From an uncultured Draconibacterium sp. (GTDB lineage: Bacteria; Bacteroidota; Bacteroidia; Bacteroidales; Prolixibacteraceae), in the NCBI RefSeq assembly GCF_963677575.1, contig NZ_OY782038.1, forward strand, positions 2,421,501 through 2,485,500: a stretch of 64,000 nt of DNA. The letters are read 5' to 3'. This document shows, piece by piece, positions 8,597 through 17,883 of the stretch (within the stretch, counting starts at the first letter, position 1; every line of letters begins with the position of its first letter). The position numbers were made by a program, and so were the translations under genes. A model generated the notes under the pieces. It was not told the DNA's origin, did not search any database, and was given only the letters and a program-made list of their open reading frames with translations.

Positions 8597-11080
8597 ATGG
8601 AAAATCAAAAATTTAATTACGACAACAAAATAGTTAAGTTGTTTATTCTGGCTACACTGGTTTGGGGTGTTGTTGGAGTACTGGTAGGCATTTTGGCTGC
8701 GGCACAGCTGGCCTTCCCGGTATTCAACTTTGGTCTCGAATTTACCACTTTTGGTAGGGTGAGACCACTACATACCAATGCCATTATTTTTGCATTTGTG
8801 GGAAATGCCATTTTTGCCGGGGTTTACTATTCTATGCAGAAATTGCTTAAGACCCGGATGTTTAGCGATACTTTAAGCAAGATTCACTTTTGGGGCTGGC
8901 AGCTCATTATTGTACTTGCAGCAGTTACCTTGCTGGCAGGATTTACCACCTCGAAAGAATATGCCGAACTGGAATGGCCGATTGATATTTTGATAACCAT
9001 TATTTGGGTGGTTTTTGGATGGAACATGATCGGGACACTGGTTGTTCGCCGTGTTCAGCACATTTATGCTGCTATTTGGTGGTATCTGGCTACCTTCCTG
9101 GGAGTTGCCATGTTGCACGTGGTAAATTCTTTTGAGTTGCCAATTTCGCTGTTTAAAAGTTACTCCATTTATGCCGGTGCGCAAGATGCTGTTGTACAAT
9201 GGTGGTATGGACACAATGCCGTGGCATTTTTCCTTACAACGCCGTTCCTTGGCTTAATGTATTACTACCTGCCAAAAGCAGCTAACCGCCCGATTTACTC
9301 GTATAAATTATCGATCATTCACTTTTGGTCGCTAATATTTTTGTACATGTGGGCCGGGCCACACCACTTGTTGTACCAGGCATTGCCAAACTGGGCACAG
9401 GCATTGGGCACCACGTTCTCAATAATGCTGATAGCTCCAAGTTGGGGAGGTATGATAAACGGTCTGCTCACCTTGCGTGGCGCCTGGGACCGTGTTCGCG
9501 ACAGCGCCGCATTGAAGTTTATGGTAGTGGCAGTTACGGCTTACGGTATGTCAACTTTCGAAGGCCCGATGATGTCGCTAAAATCGGTAAACCAAATTAC
9601 GCACTTTACCGACTGGACCATCGCTCACGTACACATTGGTGGTATGGGCTGGAACGGTGGTCTTGTATTTGGTATGCTGTACTGGCTGGTTCCAAAACTA
9701 TTTAAAACAAAACTATTCTCTGAGAAATTAGCCAATACACACTTTTGGTTATCAACACTGGCAATTTTAATATATGCTATCCCACTTTATTGGGCAGCTG
9801 TAACTCAGTGGTTAATGTGGAGAAACTTCACTGACGAGGGTTTCCTTCAGTATCCGAACTTCCTGGAAACAGTTACCCAATTGATTCCGATGTACATGGC
9901 TCGTGTGGTTGCCGGAATTCTGTTCCTTGTTGGATTCCTGATTATGGTATTCAACCTGGCAAAAACTATGGCTGCCGGAAGTTTTGTTAACGACGAAGCT
10001 GCCGAAGCGCCTGCCCTTGTTCTTGCAGGATCACGCAACCCGGTAAAAGAAACTGTTCACCGCTGGATGGAAAGAAGAGCTGTTCGTTTCTCCATTTGGG
10101 TATTTGTTGCACTGGCCATTGGTGGAGCTGTTGAGATTGTTCCGATGATATTTATAAAATCGAATGTACCAACTATCGACTCGGTAAAACCATATACTCC
10201 GCTTGAACTGGAGGGCCGCGACCTGTATGTAAAAGAAGGATGTTATGTGTGTCACTCGCAAATGGTTCGTCCGTTCCGTTGGGAAACCGATCGTTATGGC
10301 GAATACTCGAAAATTGGCGAGTTCGTTTACGACCACCCGTTCCAGTGGGGATCGAAACGTACCGGCCCCGATTTGGCGCGCGCCGGAGTAGTTGGCGGAC
10401 CGATGTACAAAAATGCGGCCTGGCATTACAACCACTTTATGGATCCGCAGAAAATGAATGAACAATCGATTATGCCGAATTATGCGTGGCTGTCAGTTAA
10501 AAACACCGATCTATCGAAAACACCGAAAAAGATCAGGGCAATGCAAACGCTTGGCGTTCCTTATCCTGAAGGATACGATGAAAAAGCTGTTGATGATTAC
10601 CTCACTCAAGCGGAAGGAATTGTGGCTGACTTAAAAACGTCGGGAATTGAAACCGATGCGAAAAAACAAATAGTTGCACTAATTGCCTACATGCACAAAC
10701 TGGGAAAAGATATTGCGGAACAGCCAGAAGTTGCGCAAGTTGAGCTACATTCGGAATCGTTTAGTGAAGAAACATCTCAAAAAGAAGTTAAACTTTTAGA
10801 TAGTGCTGAAGACCTGGCAGCTGGCGAGAAAATTTTTCAAACTACTTGTGTTGTTTGCCACGGAGCAGACGGAAAAGGTATAGGAACATTTCCAAACCTT
10901 GTTGACGACGAGTGGCTTCACGGAAATTCTCCTGAACAGGTTTTCAAAGACATCTCGGAAGGGAATGTGACCAAAGGAATGATACCATACAAAACACAGT
11001 ATTCTGAAAAACAAATTACGCAACTTACCAGCTACATATTAATTACACTGCAAAACAAGGAAAATGAAGATCGTAAGTAA
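8597..11080 (+). CDS. ccoNO: cbb3 oxidase CcoN-CcoO fusion with extra C-terminal cytochrome c domain
   Basis: An 827-residue fusion. Residues 1 to about 470 are CcoN, the haem b/b3-CuB catalytic subunit, with about twelve helices and the His motifs WYGHNAVAFF, MWAGPHHLLY and WTIAHVHIGGMGWNGG. From about residue 485 a CcoO domain follows: a membrane anchor, then CYVCH at about 548 and SIMPNY as the Met ligand region. A second cytochrome c domain lies at the C-terminus (CVVCH at about 750, with GMIPYK) and resembles CcoP domains. N-O fusion is known in Bacteroidota. The extra domain is notable because a separate ccoP follows. The gene overlaps ccoQ by 17 bp. Confidence 0.95.
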   Translation: MENQKFNYDNKIVKLFILATLVWGVVGVLVGILAAAQLAFPVFNFGLEFTTFGRVRPLHTNAIIFAFVGNAIFAGVYYSMQKLLKTRMFSDTLSKIHFWGWQLIIVLAAVTLLAGFTTSKEYAELEWPIDILITIIWVVFGWNMIGTLVVRRVQHIYAAIWWYLATFLGVAMLHVVNSFELPISLFKSYSIYAGAQDAVVQWWYGHNAVAFFLTTPFLGLMYYYLPKAANRPIYSYKLSIIHFWSLIFLYMWAGPHHLLYQALPNWAQALGTTFSIMLIAPSWGGMINGLLTLRGAWDRVRDSAALKFMVVAVTAYGMSTFEGPMMSLKSVNQITHFTDWTIAHVHIGGMGWNGGLVFGMLYWLVPKLFKTKLFSEKLANTHFWLSTLAILIYAIPLYWAAVTQWLMWRNFTDEGFLQYPNFLETVTQLIPMYMARVVAGILFLVGFLIMVFNLAKTMAAGSFVNDEAAEAPALVLAGSRNPVKETVHRWMERRAVRFSIWVFVALAIGGAVEIVPMIFIKSNVPTIDSVKPYTPLELEGRDLYVKEGCYVCHSQMVRPFRWETDRYGEYSKIGEFVYDHPFQWGSKRTGPDLARAGVVGGPMYKNAAWHYNHFMDPQKMNEQSIMPNYAWLSVKNTDLSKTPKKIRAMQTLGVPYPEGYDEKAVDDYLTQAEGIVADLKTSGIETDAKKQIVALIAYMHKLGKDIAEQPEVAQVELHSESFSEETSQKEVKLLDSAEDLAAGEKIFQTTCVVCHGADGKGIGTFPNLVDDEWLHGNSPEQVFKDISEGNVTKGMIPYKTQYSEKQITQLTSYILITLQNKENEDRK

Positions 11081-11258
11081 TCTATTAACAAGTATCGAAG
11101 GAATCCAGATTTTTTATATCATCGGATTACTCATTTTTGTGCTTCTATTTATCGTCATCTTTATTCGAACCATGCGAATTCCTAATCAGGAAATGGAAGA
11201 TATAAAGAACTCAATTTTAATAGATGGAGATTCCAACGACATAAATATTTCAAACTAA
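11064..11258 (+). CDS. ccoQ: CcoQ-like small membrane subunit of cbb3 oxidase
   Basis: A 64-residue protein with one membrane helix (about residues 14-36) and a charged, acidic C-terminus. Position between ccoNO and ccoP, size and topology fit CcoQ/FixQ, a poorly conserved subunit thought to stabilise the oxidase. Sequence alone would not be decisive. Its start lies inside the 3' end of ccoNO (17-bp overlap), implying coupled translation. Confidence 0.75.
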   Translation: MKIVSNLLTSIEGIQIFYIIGLLIFVLLFIVIFIRTMRIPNQEMEDIKNSILIDGDSNDINISN

Positions 11259-11268
11259 ACATTTAGCT

Positions 11269-11841
11269 ATGTCAGATAAAAATAAACAAATACTTGAGCA
11301 GGATGAAAACCTGATGGACCACGATTACGATGGTATTAAGGAGTTGGATAATCCGCCGCCGCGATGGATCATGCTAATGTTTTACATTACAATTGGCTGG
11401 TCGATCATTTATGCCGCTTACTATTTTTGGTTAAAGGAAGGCAACCTGCAAGATGCAGAATATGCAAAAAAATCGATGCAGCATGATGAAAAATACCAGA
11501 TCGCGTCAATTTCGGCGGACGACCTTGTAGCTTTTACCGATGACGAATCGCTTGCTGAAGGAAAGCAAATATACACCGAAATGGCTTGTATGGCCTGCCA
11601 TGGAATGAATGGCGAAGGAAATGCTATCGGGCCAAACCTAACTGATGATTATACACTACATGGATGTGATTTTGAAAGTGCCTTTCATACAATAAAAGAA
11701 GGTGTTCCGGCAAAAGGAATGACCGCTTATAAAACACAAATGAGCGACGAAAAAATTCAAAAGGTAGCCAGTTACATCATGACATTGAGAGGTACTAATC
11801 CGGCCAATGCCAAAGAGCCGCAAGGAGAAAAATGTGAGTAA
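11269..11841 (+). CDS. ccoP: cbb3 oxidase subunit III, monohaem cytochrome c CcoP
   Basis: A 190-residue membrane-anchored cytochrome c. The N-terminal segment LDNPPPRWIMLMFYITIGWSI, with its helix at about residues 33-54, is the CcoP N-terminal domain. One haem site follows (CMACH, about residues 107-111) with GMTAYK as the Met region. Classical CcoP has two haem domains; here only one is present, and the missing one may have been taken over by the extra domain fused to ccoNO. The gene lies 10 bp after ccoQ. Confidence 0.92.
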   Translation: MSDKNKQILEQDENLMDHDYDGIKELDNPPPRWIMLMFYITIGWSIIYAAYYFWLKEGNLQDAEYAKKSMQHDEKYQIASISADDLVAFTDDESLAEGKQIYTEMACMACHGMNGEGNAIGPNLTDDYTLHGCDFESAFHTIKEGVPAKGMTAYKTQMSDEKIQKVASYIMTLRGTNPANAKEPQGEKCE

Positions 11842-11908
11842 AAAATAAATACTTTTAAAAGAGTTGGGGAACAGTGTTTCCCATCTTTTTTACCTGCAAA
11901 TTGAACAT

Positions 11909-13270
11909 ATGGCAACACAAAAACTCGATTTCAGAGACTATCCCATTAACATGAACGAGCGGGGAGGAAGAAAATGGGTATATGCAAAAAAGCCTTCCGG
12001 GAAATGGTTCACCCGGCGTACAATAGTTAGCTATATCTTATTGTTGTTTTGGATTGGCGTACCTTTTATTCGGGTGAATGGCAATCCGCTGATTTTACTC
12101 GATATTGCCCACCGGAAATTTATCATTTTCGGAGCTATATTTTGGGCACAGGATACATTTATCCTGGCTTTATTAATGCTCTCGTTTGTTCTTTTTATCG
12201 TGTTGTTTACTGTAACTTTTGGCCGGCTTTGGTGTGGCTGGACCTGTCCGCAAACCATATTTCTGGAAATGGTATTTCGCAAAATTGAATACCTGATTGA
12301 AGGTGATTACCGCGAGCGCCATAAACTCGACAACAGTCCGTGGACCACAAAGAAAATCTTTAAGAAAACACTGAAACACGGCATTTTCATTCTTATATCA
12401 ATTGCCATGACAAATGTTTTTCTGATGTGGTTTATTGGCAGCGAGCAATGGATTGAAATGATACAGGAACCCGTTAGCCAAAATATTTCAGGCTTTTCGG
12501 TAATGCTTCTGGTTTCGGCATTTTTCTATTGGGTGTATTCGTTTTTCCGCGAGCAAATATGTACTATGGTTTGCCCTTACGGACGCATGCAAGGCGTTTT
12601 GCTCGATTCGAAATCGATTGCCGTTACTTACGATTATGTACGCGGTGAACCTCGTGGCGGACACGGCGATGGCGATTGTACCGATTGCAAACAGTGTATT
12701 TCGGTTTGCCCAACCGGTATTGATATCCGCAACGGCTCGCAATTGGAGTGTATTAACTGCACGGCGTGTATCGACCAGTGTAACAAAATTATGCACGTAA
12801 CCGGCAAACCTCCGGGTTTAATTCGTTACGCGTCCGAAGCTCAAATTAAAGGCCAGCAAACTTCAATCTGGAATGCTCGTAACCGGGCTTATTCAGTCGT
12901 GCTGCTACTTATATTCTCGTTTTTTGTTTACACTCTGTTTTCAAGGCCGGTATTGGAGACAACTATTTTGCGCACACCGGGTTTGCTTTACCAGGAGCAG
13001 GATTCAACATTATCGAACGTTTACAACATTAAAATAGTAAATAAAACACACGACGAACTTCCGCTCGAATTGCGTGTTATCTCTCATGATGGTAAAATTC
13101 AAATGGCCGGGAACTCGATAATTTTGAAAGATCAGAATATGTACGAATCGACATTTATTCTTTTCTTGCCAAAAAGCGAAGTTACGAGTGATAAAACGGA
13201 AGTTGAATTTGGTGTTTTCAGCAATAATGAATTAATTGAAACCTATAAAGCCACGTTTGTAGGGCCATGA
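11909..13270 (+). CDS. ccoG: cbb3 oxidase accessory Fe-S protein CcoG (FixG/RdxA)
   Basis: A 453-residue membrane protein that supports copper reduction and maturation of cbb3 oxidase. It has about five helices, a NapH-like CGWTCPQTIFLEM segment, CTMVCPYGRMQ and a two-cluster ferredoxin domain (CTDCKQCISVC...CINCTACIDQC, about residues 257-292). A C-terminal immunoglobulin-like periplasmic domain follows. I prefer the ATG at 11909 (MATQKLDFRDYP). An upstream TTG at 11864 would add 15 residues that do not resemble the family. Confidence 0.93.
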   Translation: MATQKLDFRDYPINMNERGGRKWVYAKKPSGKWFTRRTIVSYILLLFWIGVPFIRVNGNPLILLDIAHRKFIIFGAIFWAQDTFILALLMLSFVLFIVLFTVTFGRLWCGWTCPQTIFLEMVFRKIEYLIEGDYRERHKLDNSPWTTKKIFKKTLKHGIFILISIAMTNVFLMWFIGSEQWIEMIQEPVSQNISGFSVMLLVSAFFYWVYSFFREQICTMVCPYGRMQGVLLDSKSIAVTYDYVRGEPRGGHGDGDCTDCKQCISVCPTGIDIRNGSQLECINCTACIDQCNKIMHVTGKPPGLIRYASEAQIKGQQTSIWNARNRAYSVVLLLIFSFFVYTLFSRPVLETTILRTPGLLYQEQDSTLSNVYNIKIVNKTHDELPLELRVISHDGKIQMAGNSIILKDQNMYESTFILFLPKSEVTSDKTEVEFGVFSNNELIETYKATFVGP

Positions 13271-13440
13271 GAAAGTTGACAGTTAACTGTCTCAGTTATT
13301 AGTAGTGAATTAAAAAGATGCTGTCATTTCGAACAAAGTGAGAAATCTTTAACAACTCAGCTCTGATGTAACAGATTTCTCCTCATTCTTCGTCGAAATG
13401 ACAGGAATTAAGGAAACAGGAATAATAAATAGGAAAACAA
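13271..13440. repeat. Intergenic palindromic repeat between ccoG and ccoH
   Basis: The 170-bp gap contains a perfect 12-bp inverted repeat, CTGTCATTTCGA (13321-13332) and TCGAAATGACAG (13393-13404), with further imperfect pairing inside (TGAGAAATCT against AGATTTCTCCTCA). This CTGTCATTTCGA element resembles palindromic repeats widespread in Bacteroidota genomes. Just before it, 13271-13295 carries GAAAGTTGACAGTTAACTGT, which resembles the reverse complement of the repeats at 51690-51722. The insertion splits an otherwise tight cco cluster. Confidence 0.65.
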
Positions 13441-13881
13441 ATGAAGTTTAATTGGGGAACAGGGATATTTCTTTTTCTGGCGTTGTTTTTAGCCGGATCG
13501 GCTGTTTTTATAGTATTTGCCGTGCGCCAGCCGGTAAATTTGGTACACAAAGATTATTATGAAAAAGGTGTTGACCACACCGAACAAATGAATGTAAACG
13601 CCCGATCAAAACCATTTGCCCAATCGTTCGATGTGAACATGAACAGCGAGGCGTTGGTAATCAACATTGAAAAAGACCTGGCTTCGAAAATCGACTCAGG
13701 CAATATGCAATTGTATCGCCCATCGGATTACAAAAAAGACATTAGGCACAAATTTTTAGCAGGAAATAGTTCGATCCAATTTCCAAAAACTGAATTAATA
13801 GCGGGCAGATATATTTTGAAATTTACATGGTATACCAACGGGTTACGTTATGAGGTTGATCGCCCCGTAAATATTCAGTAA
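13441..13881 (+). CDS. ccoH: cbb3 oxidase maturation protein CcoH (FixH)
   Basis: A 146-residue FixH-family protein with one N-terminal membrane helix (about residues 7-30), the conserved segment PVNLVHKDYYEKGVDH directly after it, and a periplasmic beta-rich domain. FixH/CcoH proteins help cbb3 assembly together with the copper-transporting ATPase CcoI. Its position between ccoG and ccoI agrees. Length is normal. Confidence 0.88.
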   Translation: MKFNWGTGIFLFLALFLAGSAVFIVFAVRQPVNLVHKDYYEKGVDHTEQMNVNARSKPFAQSFDVNMNSEALVINIEKDLASKIDSGNMQLYRPSDYKKDIRHKFLAGNSSIQFPKTELIAGRYILKFTWYTNGLRYEVDRPVNIQ

Positions 13882-13931
13882 ATTCACTACCTTTAAATCA
13901 ATTATAACCTTTTGTTCGAATTAATAGCGCT

Positions 13932-14702
13932 ATGACAATTTTTATTTCAGCACTTGTTTTAGGATTGATGGGCAGTTTTCATTGTGCCGGTATGTGTGGT
14001 CCAATTGCCATTGCTTTGCCACTTCACGGGAATACTGTTCCACAAAAAATATTTGGAGGAACCCTGTATAACCTGGGCCGCACTTTAACCTACGGAGTTA
14101 TGGGAGCCATTTTTGGGTTCGTTGGGCAGGGGCTTCAACTCATAGGTTTTCAGCAGAAAGTATCAGTGATTATGGGAGCACTTATGATCATTTCGGTGCT
14201 ATTCCCAAAACTGTTTAAAAACCAATACAAAATGGACAAAAGCTGGTTTTCGGCAGTGGGCAAACTGAAAAAGAAAATTGGCGAAATGTTCTCGATTCGA
14301 TCATTCCAAAGCTTGTTCTTTATTGGCATGCTAAACGGTCTTCTTCCCTGTGGATTGGTTTATATGGCTATTGCCGGAGCCATTGGTACCGGCGGTGTTG
14401 CCGAAGGATCGCTGTATATGATTCTGTTTGGATTGGGAACAATTCCTATGTTACTGGCCATTTCGCTTGCAGGAAACGTTTTGAGTTTAACCGTACGAAA
14501 TAAAATCAACAAACTAATCCCGGTATTGGTTGTTGTGGTTGGAATTCTATTCGTTTTGCGTGGGTTGAGTTTGGGCATTCCTTATCTTAGTCCACCAAAG
14601 CAAAAAATTGAGCAGAAATTTGAAAAAAGCCTGGAGGCAGAAAGTGCTGCTTTGCATACCGAAACAAAGGGAGATTGCTGCGCCGTAAGTGAGCAAGAGT
14701 AA
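13932..14702 (+). CDS. TauE/SafE-like (DsbD_2-type) membrane protein
   Basis: A 256-residue protein with about six hydrophobic helices. It opens with SALVLGLMGSFHCAGMCGPIAIALP, whose HCAGMCGP motif is characteristic of the family usually named sulfite exporter TauE/SafE and commonly encoded beside ccoI. A second motif, NGLLPCGLVYMA, starts the repeated half. The C-terminus ends in a Cys pair (GDCCAVSEQE). Such proteins are thought to act in copper handling or thiol transfer for cbb3 assembly; the substrate is not known. It lies 17 bp before ccoI. Confidence 0.85.
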   Translation: MTIFISALVLGLMGSFHCAGMCGPIAIALPLHGNTVPQKIFGGTLYNLGRTLTYGVMGAIFGFVGQGLQLIGFQQKVSVIMGALMIISVLFPKLFKNQYKMDKSWFSAVGKLKKKIGEMFSIRSFQSLFFIGMLNGLLPCGLVYMAIAGAIGTGGVAEGSLYMILFGLGTIPMLLAISLAGNVLSLTVRNKINKLIPVLVVVVGILFVLRGLSLGIPYLSPPKQKIEQKFEKSLEAESAALHTETKGDCCAVSEQE

Positions 14703-14719
14703 AAAACTGACCGTGGAAA

Positions 14720-17110
14720 ATGGCGAAAAAGGAGGAGAATAGCTGCGTACATTGTGGTGCCGATTGTGGGAGCAATCCGGTGGAATGGAACAATCTGATT
14801 TTCTGTTGCAACGGTTGCAAAACAGTTTATCAGCTCCTGAACGAAAATAAACTTTATAACTACTACAACCTGGAAGAAACACCGGGGATAAAAGTAGAAA
14901 CCACCACCGAATTTGGCAACAAATATGCTTTTCTCGATAACGATGAAGTAAAAGAAAAACTGATATCGTTTACCGAAGGCAGCATTTCGAAAGTAAAATT
15001 TTATGTTCCGGTTATCCACTGCGCTTCGTGCATTTGGTTGCTCGAGCACCTGCATAAACTACACAACGGCATCCGGCATTCGTTTGTAAATTTTACCCGC
15101 AAAGAGGTTGACATTACTTTTGACGAGAAGGAAATCTCGCTTCGACAATTGGTTGAACTGCTTGCATCCATTCATTACATTCCGGATCTGTCGCAAAGTT
15201 TAACTGACAAAACGGAAGACAAATCGTACAAGAAACTACTGTATAAAATTGGTGTTGCAGGTTTTGTGTTTATCAACGTAATGACCTACAGTTTGCCGGC
15301 CTATTTTAACGGCGAACCGCTGAGCGACAAATTACAATCATTATTTAGCATTCTTAGTTACATTTTGGTAATTCCGGTGGCTTTTTACAGCGGCAGCGAC
15401 TATTACATTTCGGCCATTAAAAACCTGCTGAAAAAAAACATCAGTATCGATTTACCCATTGCTCTTGGGATTATTGTCCTTTTCCTGGTAACCAGCTACG
15501 AAGTAATCTTTACCGGTGGCCCCGGTTATAGCGACAGTTTATCGGGCCTCATCTTTTTTCTGCTGGTTGGCAAATGGTACCAAAGCAAAACCTACGAAGC
15601 ACTTTCGTTCGACAGGAATTACAAATCGTATTTCCCCATTGCGGTTACCAAAATCAATAAACAGATTGAAGAAAGTATTCTGATTGAAAAAATAGAGGTG
15701 GACGATGAACTAATCATTCGGAGCAAAGAACTGGTCCCTGCTGATGCGGAACTGGTTGATGGTGAAGGAAGAATCGATTATAGTTTTGTTACCGGCGAGT
15801 CGACACCAATTGTTAAAAAGCCCGGCGATTTTATTTATGCCGGCGGACGCCAAATGGGCGGGATTATTAGGATTAAGGTGAAAAAGGAGGTGAATCAAAG
15901 TCACCTCACCAAACTCTGGAACCAGGATAAATCGTACGAAAAACCCAGCGACTCACTAAAAACCCTATCCGACCGGATAAGTAAATATTTCACCCTGGTT
16001 GTAATCGCCATTGCAATTATCGGTTTTACTTTTTGGGCAATTCAAGGGGAATATCACACCGCTATTTTTGTTTTCACGGCAGTACTAATCGTGGCTTGTC
16101 CGTGTGCTTTGGCGCTTTCTATTCCGTTTACCTTTGGCAACACCATGCGCATTTTTGGCAAACGCGGATTGTACATCAAAAACACCGATGTAATTGAAAA
16201 ACTTTCGCACATTAACAGCATTGTTTTTGATAAAACGGGCACCTTAACACAACCCAACCAAAATAAAGTGGTGTATTCCGGGACAGAACTTTCAACATCA
16301 GAAAAAGAAGCTATTTTCTCCCTTACCCGGCAATCGACACATCCGCTGAGCGCAGCGCTTTCGCAATCGTTTAACGGATCGGAATACCATAATCCGGAAC
16401 ATTTTGTAGAAGTTGCCGGACGTGGAATCTTTGGGAGAGTTAACAACCAAAATCTGAGGATCGGCTCGGAAGAATATGTTACGAATGCGCCTACCACGAA
16501 AAAGAAAAAAACATCTGTTGTTTATGTAGCTATTGAAGATAAATTAAAAGGGCATTACACCATTAGCAACCAATACCGCTCAGGTTTTAAAAACGTATTA
16601 AGTTCGCTAAAACAAAGTTTTAACCTTTTCCTTATTTCTGGTGACAATGATGCCGAGGCCGAAAATCTTTCATCATTTTTTGATCGTGAGCACATGCTTT
16701 TCGAACAAAAACCCGGAGATAAAGCAGCTTTTATAAAATCGCAACAAGATAAAGGAAATACGGTGCTTATGACCGGCGATGGCCTAAACGATGCCGGCGC
16801 GCTGATGCAAAGCGATGTGGCGTTAACTATTGCCGACAAAGTTTACCATTTCTCGCCTGCCAGCGACGCCGTTCTTGAAGCCGAACAATTCAACCAGCTG
16901 GCTAATTTTATCCGCTTCACCAAAACATCGCTGAACATTGTAAAACTGAGTTTTACTATTTCGTTCTTCTATAACATTATTGGAATTGCTTTTGCATTAA
17001 GCGGCAACCTTTCGCCTGTAGTGGCAGCTATTCTGATGCCCATATCGTCGGTTTCGGTTGTAGCTTTTGCAACTTTTGTAACCCGTTTTATGGGGAAGAT
17101 AAAACTGTGA
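14720..17110 (+). CDS. ccoI: Copper-transporting P1B-type ATPase CcoI (FixI)
   Basis: A 796-residue heavy-metal P-type ATPase that exports copper for cbb3 oxidase. An N-terminal Cys-rich region (CVHCGADCGSNP...CCNGC, residues 7-34) precedes a degenerate metal-binding domain with HCASC (about 101-105). The ATPase core shows the phosphatase loop TGES, the membrane metal site CPCALALS (about 460), the phosphorylation site DKTGTLT (about 503) and GDGLNDAG (about 686). The CcoI/FixI subgroup is indicated by the N-terminal Cys-rich extension and the cco neighbours. It ends 1 bp from the convergent DUF4405 gene. Confidence 0.94.
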   Translation: MAKKEENSCVHCGADCGSNPVEWNNLIFCCNGCKTVYQLLNENKLYNYYNLEETPGIKVETTTEFGNKYAFLDNDEVKEKLISFTEGSISKVKFYVPVIHCASCIWLLEHLHKLHNGIRHSFVNFTRKEVDITFDEKEISLRQLVELLASIHYIPDLSQSLTDKTEDKSYKKLLYKIGVAGFVFINVMTYSLPAYFNGEPLSDKLQSLFSILSYILVIPVAFYSGSDYYISAIKNLLKKNISIDLPIALGIIVLFLVTSYEVIFTGGPGYSDSLSGLIFFLLVGKWYQSKTYEALSFDRNYKSYFPIAVTKINKQIEESILIEKIEVDDELIIRSKELVPADAELVDGEGRIDYSFVTGESTPIVKKPGDFIYAGGRQMGGIIRIKVKKEVNQSHLTKLWNQDKSYEKPSDSLKTLSDRISKYFTLVVIAIAIIGFTFWAIQGEYHTAIFVFTAVLIVACPCALALSIPFTFGNTMRIFGKRGLYIKNTDVIEKLSHINSIVFDKTGTLTQPNQNKVVYSGTELSTSEKEAIFSLTRQSTHPLSAALSQSFNGSEYHNPEHFVEVAGRGIFGRVNNQNLRIGSEEYVTNAPTTKKKKTSVVYVAIEDKLKGHYTISNQYRSGFKNVLSSLKQSFNLFLISGDNDAEAENLSSFFDREHMLFEQKPGDKAAFIKSQQDKGNTVLMTGDGLNDAGALMQSDVALTIADKVYHFSPASDAVLEAEQFNQLANFIRFTKTSLNIVKLSFTISFFYNIIGIAFALSGNLSPVVAAILMPISSVSVVAFATFVTRFMGKIKL

Positions 17111-17111
17111 T

Positions 17112-17876
17112 CTATTTCTTTTGAAGCTTCAGAATTGCTTCTTCCACATCACCCATAGTAAAATCATAAGTTCTGCGAATTCTTCCCAAACGTTCGTTGT
17201 TTGAAACAGACGGTGGTATTTTCAGGTTATTTTTCAGACTGTCGGCAGAAACGTCGTATTTTGTCGCCAGGTCTTCTATTGTATTAAATCCCCGAATGTC
17301 AAGAATACGTTCATCAGATGAATCTTCAACTTTTTCACGAAGAGGTTCAGCGTATTCCAACTTCGGTTCATTAATATTCTCCAACGAATTTTCAGAGGCA
17401 ACAATGGTTAAATTCTCAGGTTCATGTTCAGGAAACGAACGTTCCTGGTAAATACTATTTCTTGCAACACCACGCCCCTGGTGCGTAACCAAATCGCCAA
17501 GCTGTAACGGAATAAGAAAAGGCAACACCGCAACAATTACAATAATTCCAACAATAGCCCCAACAAAAGTATATCGGATATACATACCCGGCAATATTTT
17601 CCGGGTCATTGCAACAATCTGCTTCCAATGAAAAATAAGATGAAGAACCAGTAGCCCAACAAACAGTAATCCAACAATCAGATGAATAAATCCCCACTGA
17701 TGGCGATCCAATCCCAAAATTGAAAGCTCGACATTACGCCCGAATTTCTCCCACCTTTCCGATCCGGGAATTAAAACATACCGGATTACAAATCCAATGG
17801 CAATAATAAATACTGTCGCAATAAGTAAAAGAATATCGATTATAAAGTTTACTTTTTGTCGGGTTACCGGTTTCAT
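17112..17876 (-). CDS. DUF4405-type membrane protein with C-terminal soluble domain
   Basis: A 254-residue protein with three or four membrane helices in the first 140 residues (including IHLIVGLLFVGLLVLHLIFHW, whose spaced His could bind haem b), matching DUF4405-type cytochrome-b-like proteins. A linker follows, then a roughly 60-residue C-terminal domain (IRGFNTIEDLATKY...RLGRIRRTYDFTMGDVEE). This tail resembles a small domain found at the end of various membrane redox proteins, of unknown function. It follows a flavin disulfide-reductase gene by 7 bp, suggesting a membrane redox pair. Confidence 0.7.
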   Translation of the reverse strand: MKPVTRQKVNFIIDILLLIATVFIIAIGFVIRYVLIPGSERWEKFGRNVELSILGLDRHQWGFIHLIVGLLFVGLLVLHLIFHWKQIVAMTRKILPGMYIRYTFVGAIVGIIVIVAVLPFLIPLQLGDLVTHQGRGVARNSIYQERSFPEHEPENLTIVASENSLENINEPKLEYAEPLREKVEDSSDERILDIRGFNTIEDLATKYDVSADSLKNNLKIPPSVSNNERLGRIRRTYDFTMGDVEEAILKLQKK

Positions 17877-17883
17877 TTATCAA

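Noticed and set aside
11864..11908. TTG start extending ccoG by 15 residues
   Set aside because: The added residues do not resemble CcoG N-termini and a good ATG follows at 11909.
14582..15055. 157-codon minus-strand frame across the TauE-like/ccoI junction
   Set aside because: It spans two genes on the opposite strand, and both of these have unmistakable family motifs.
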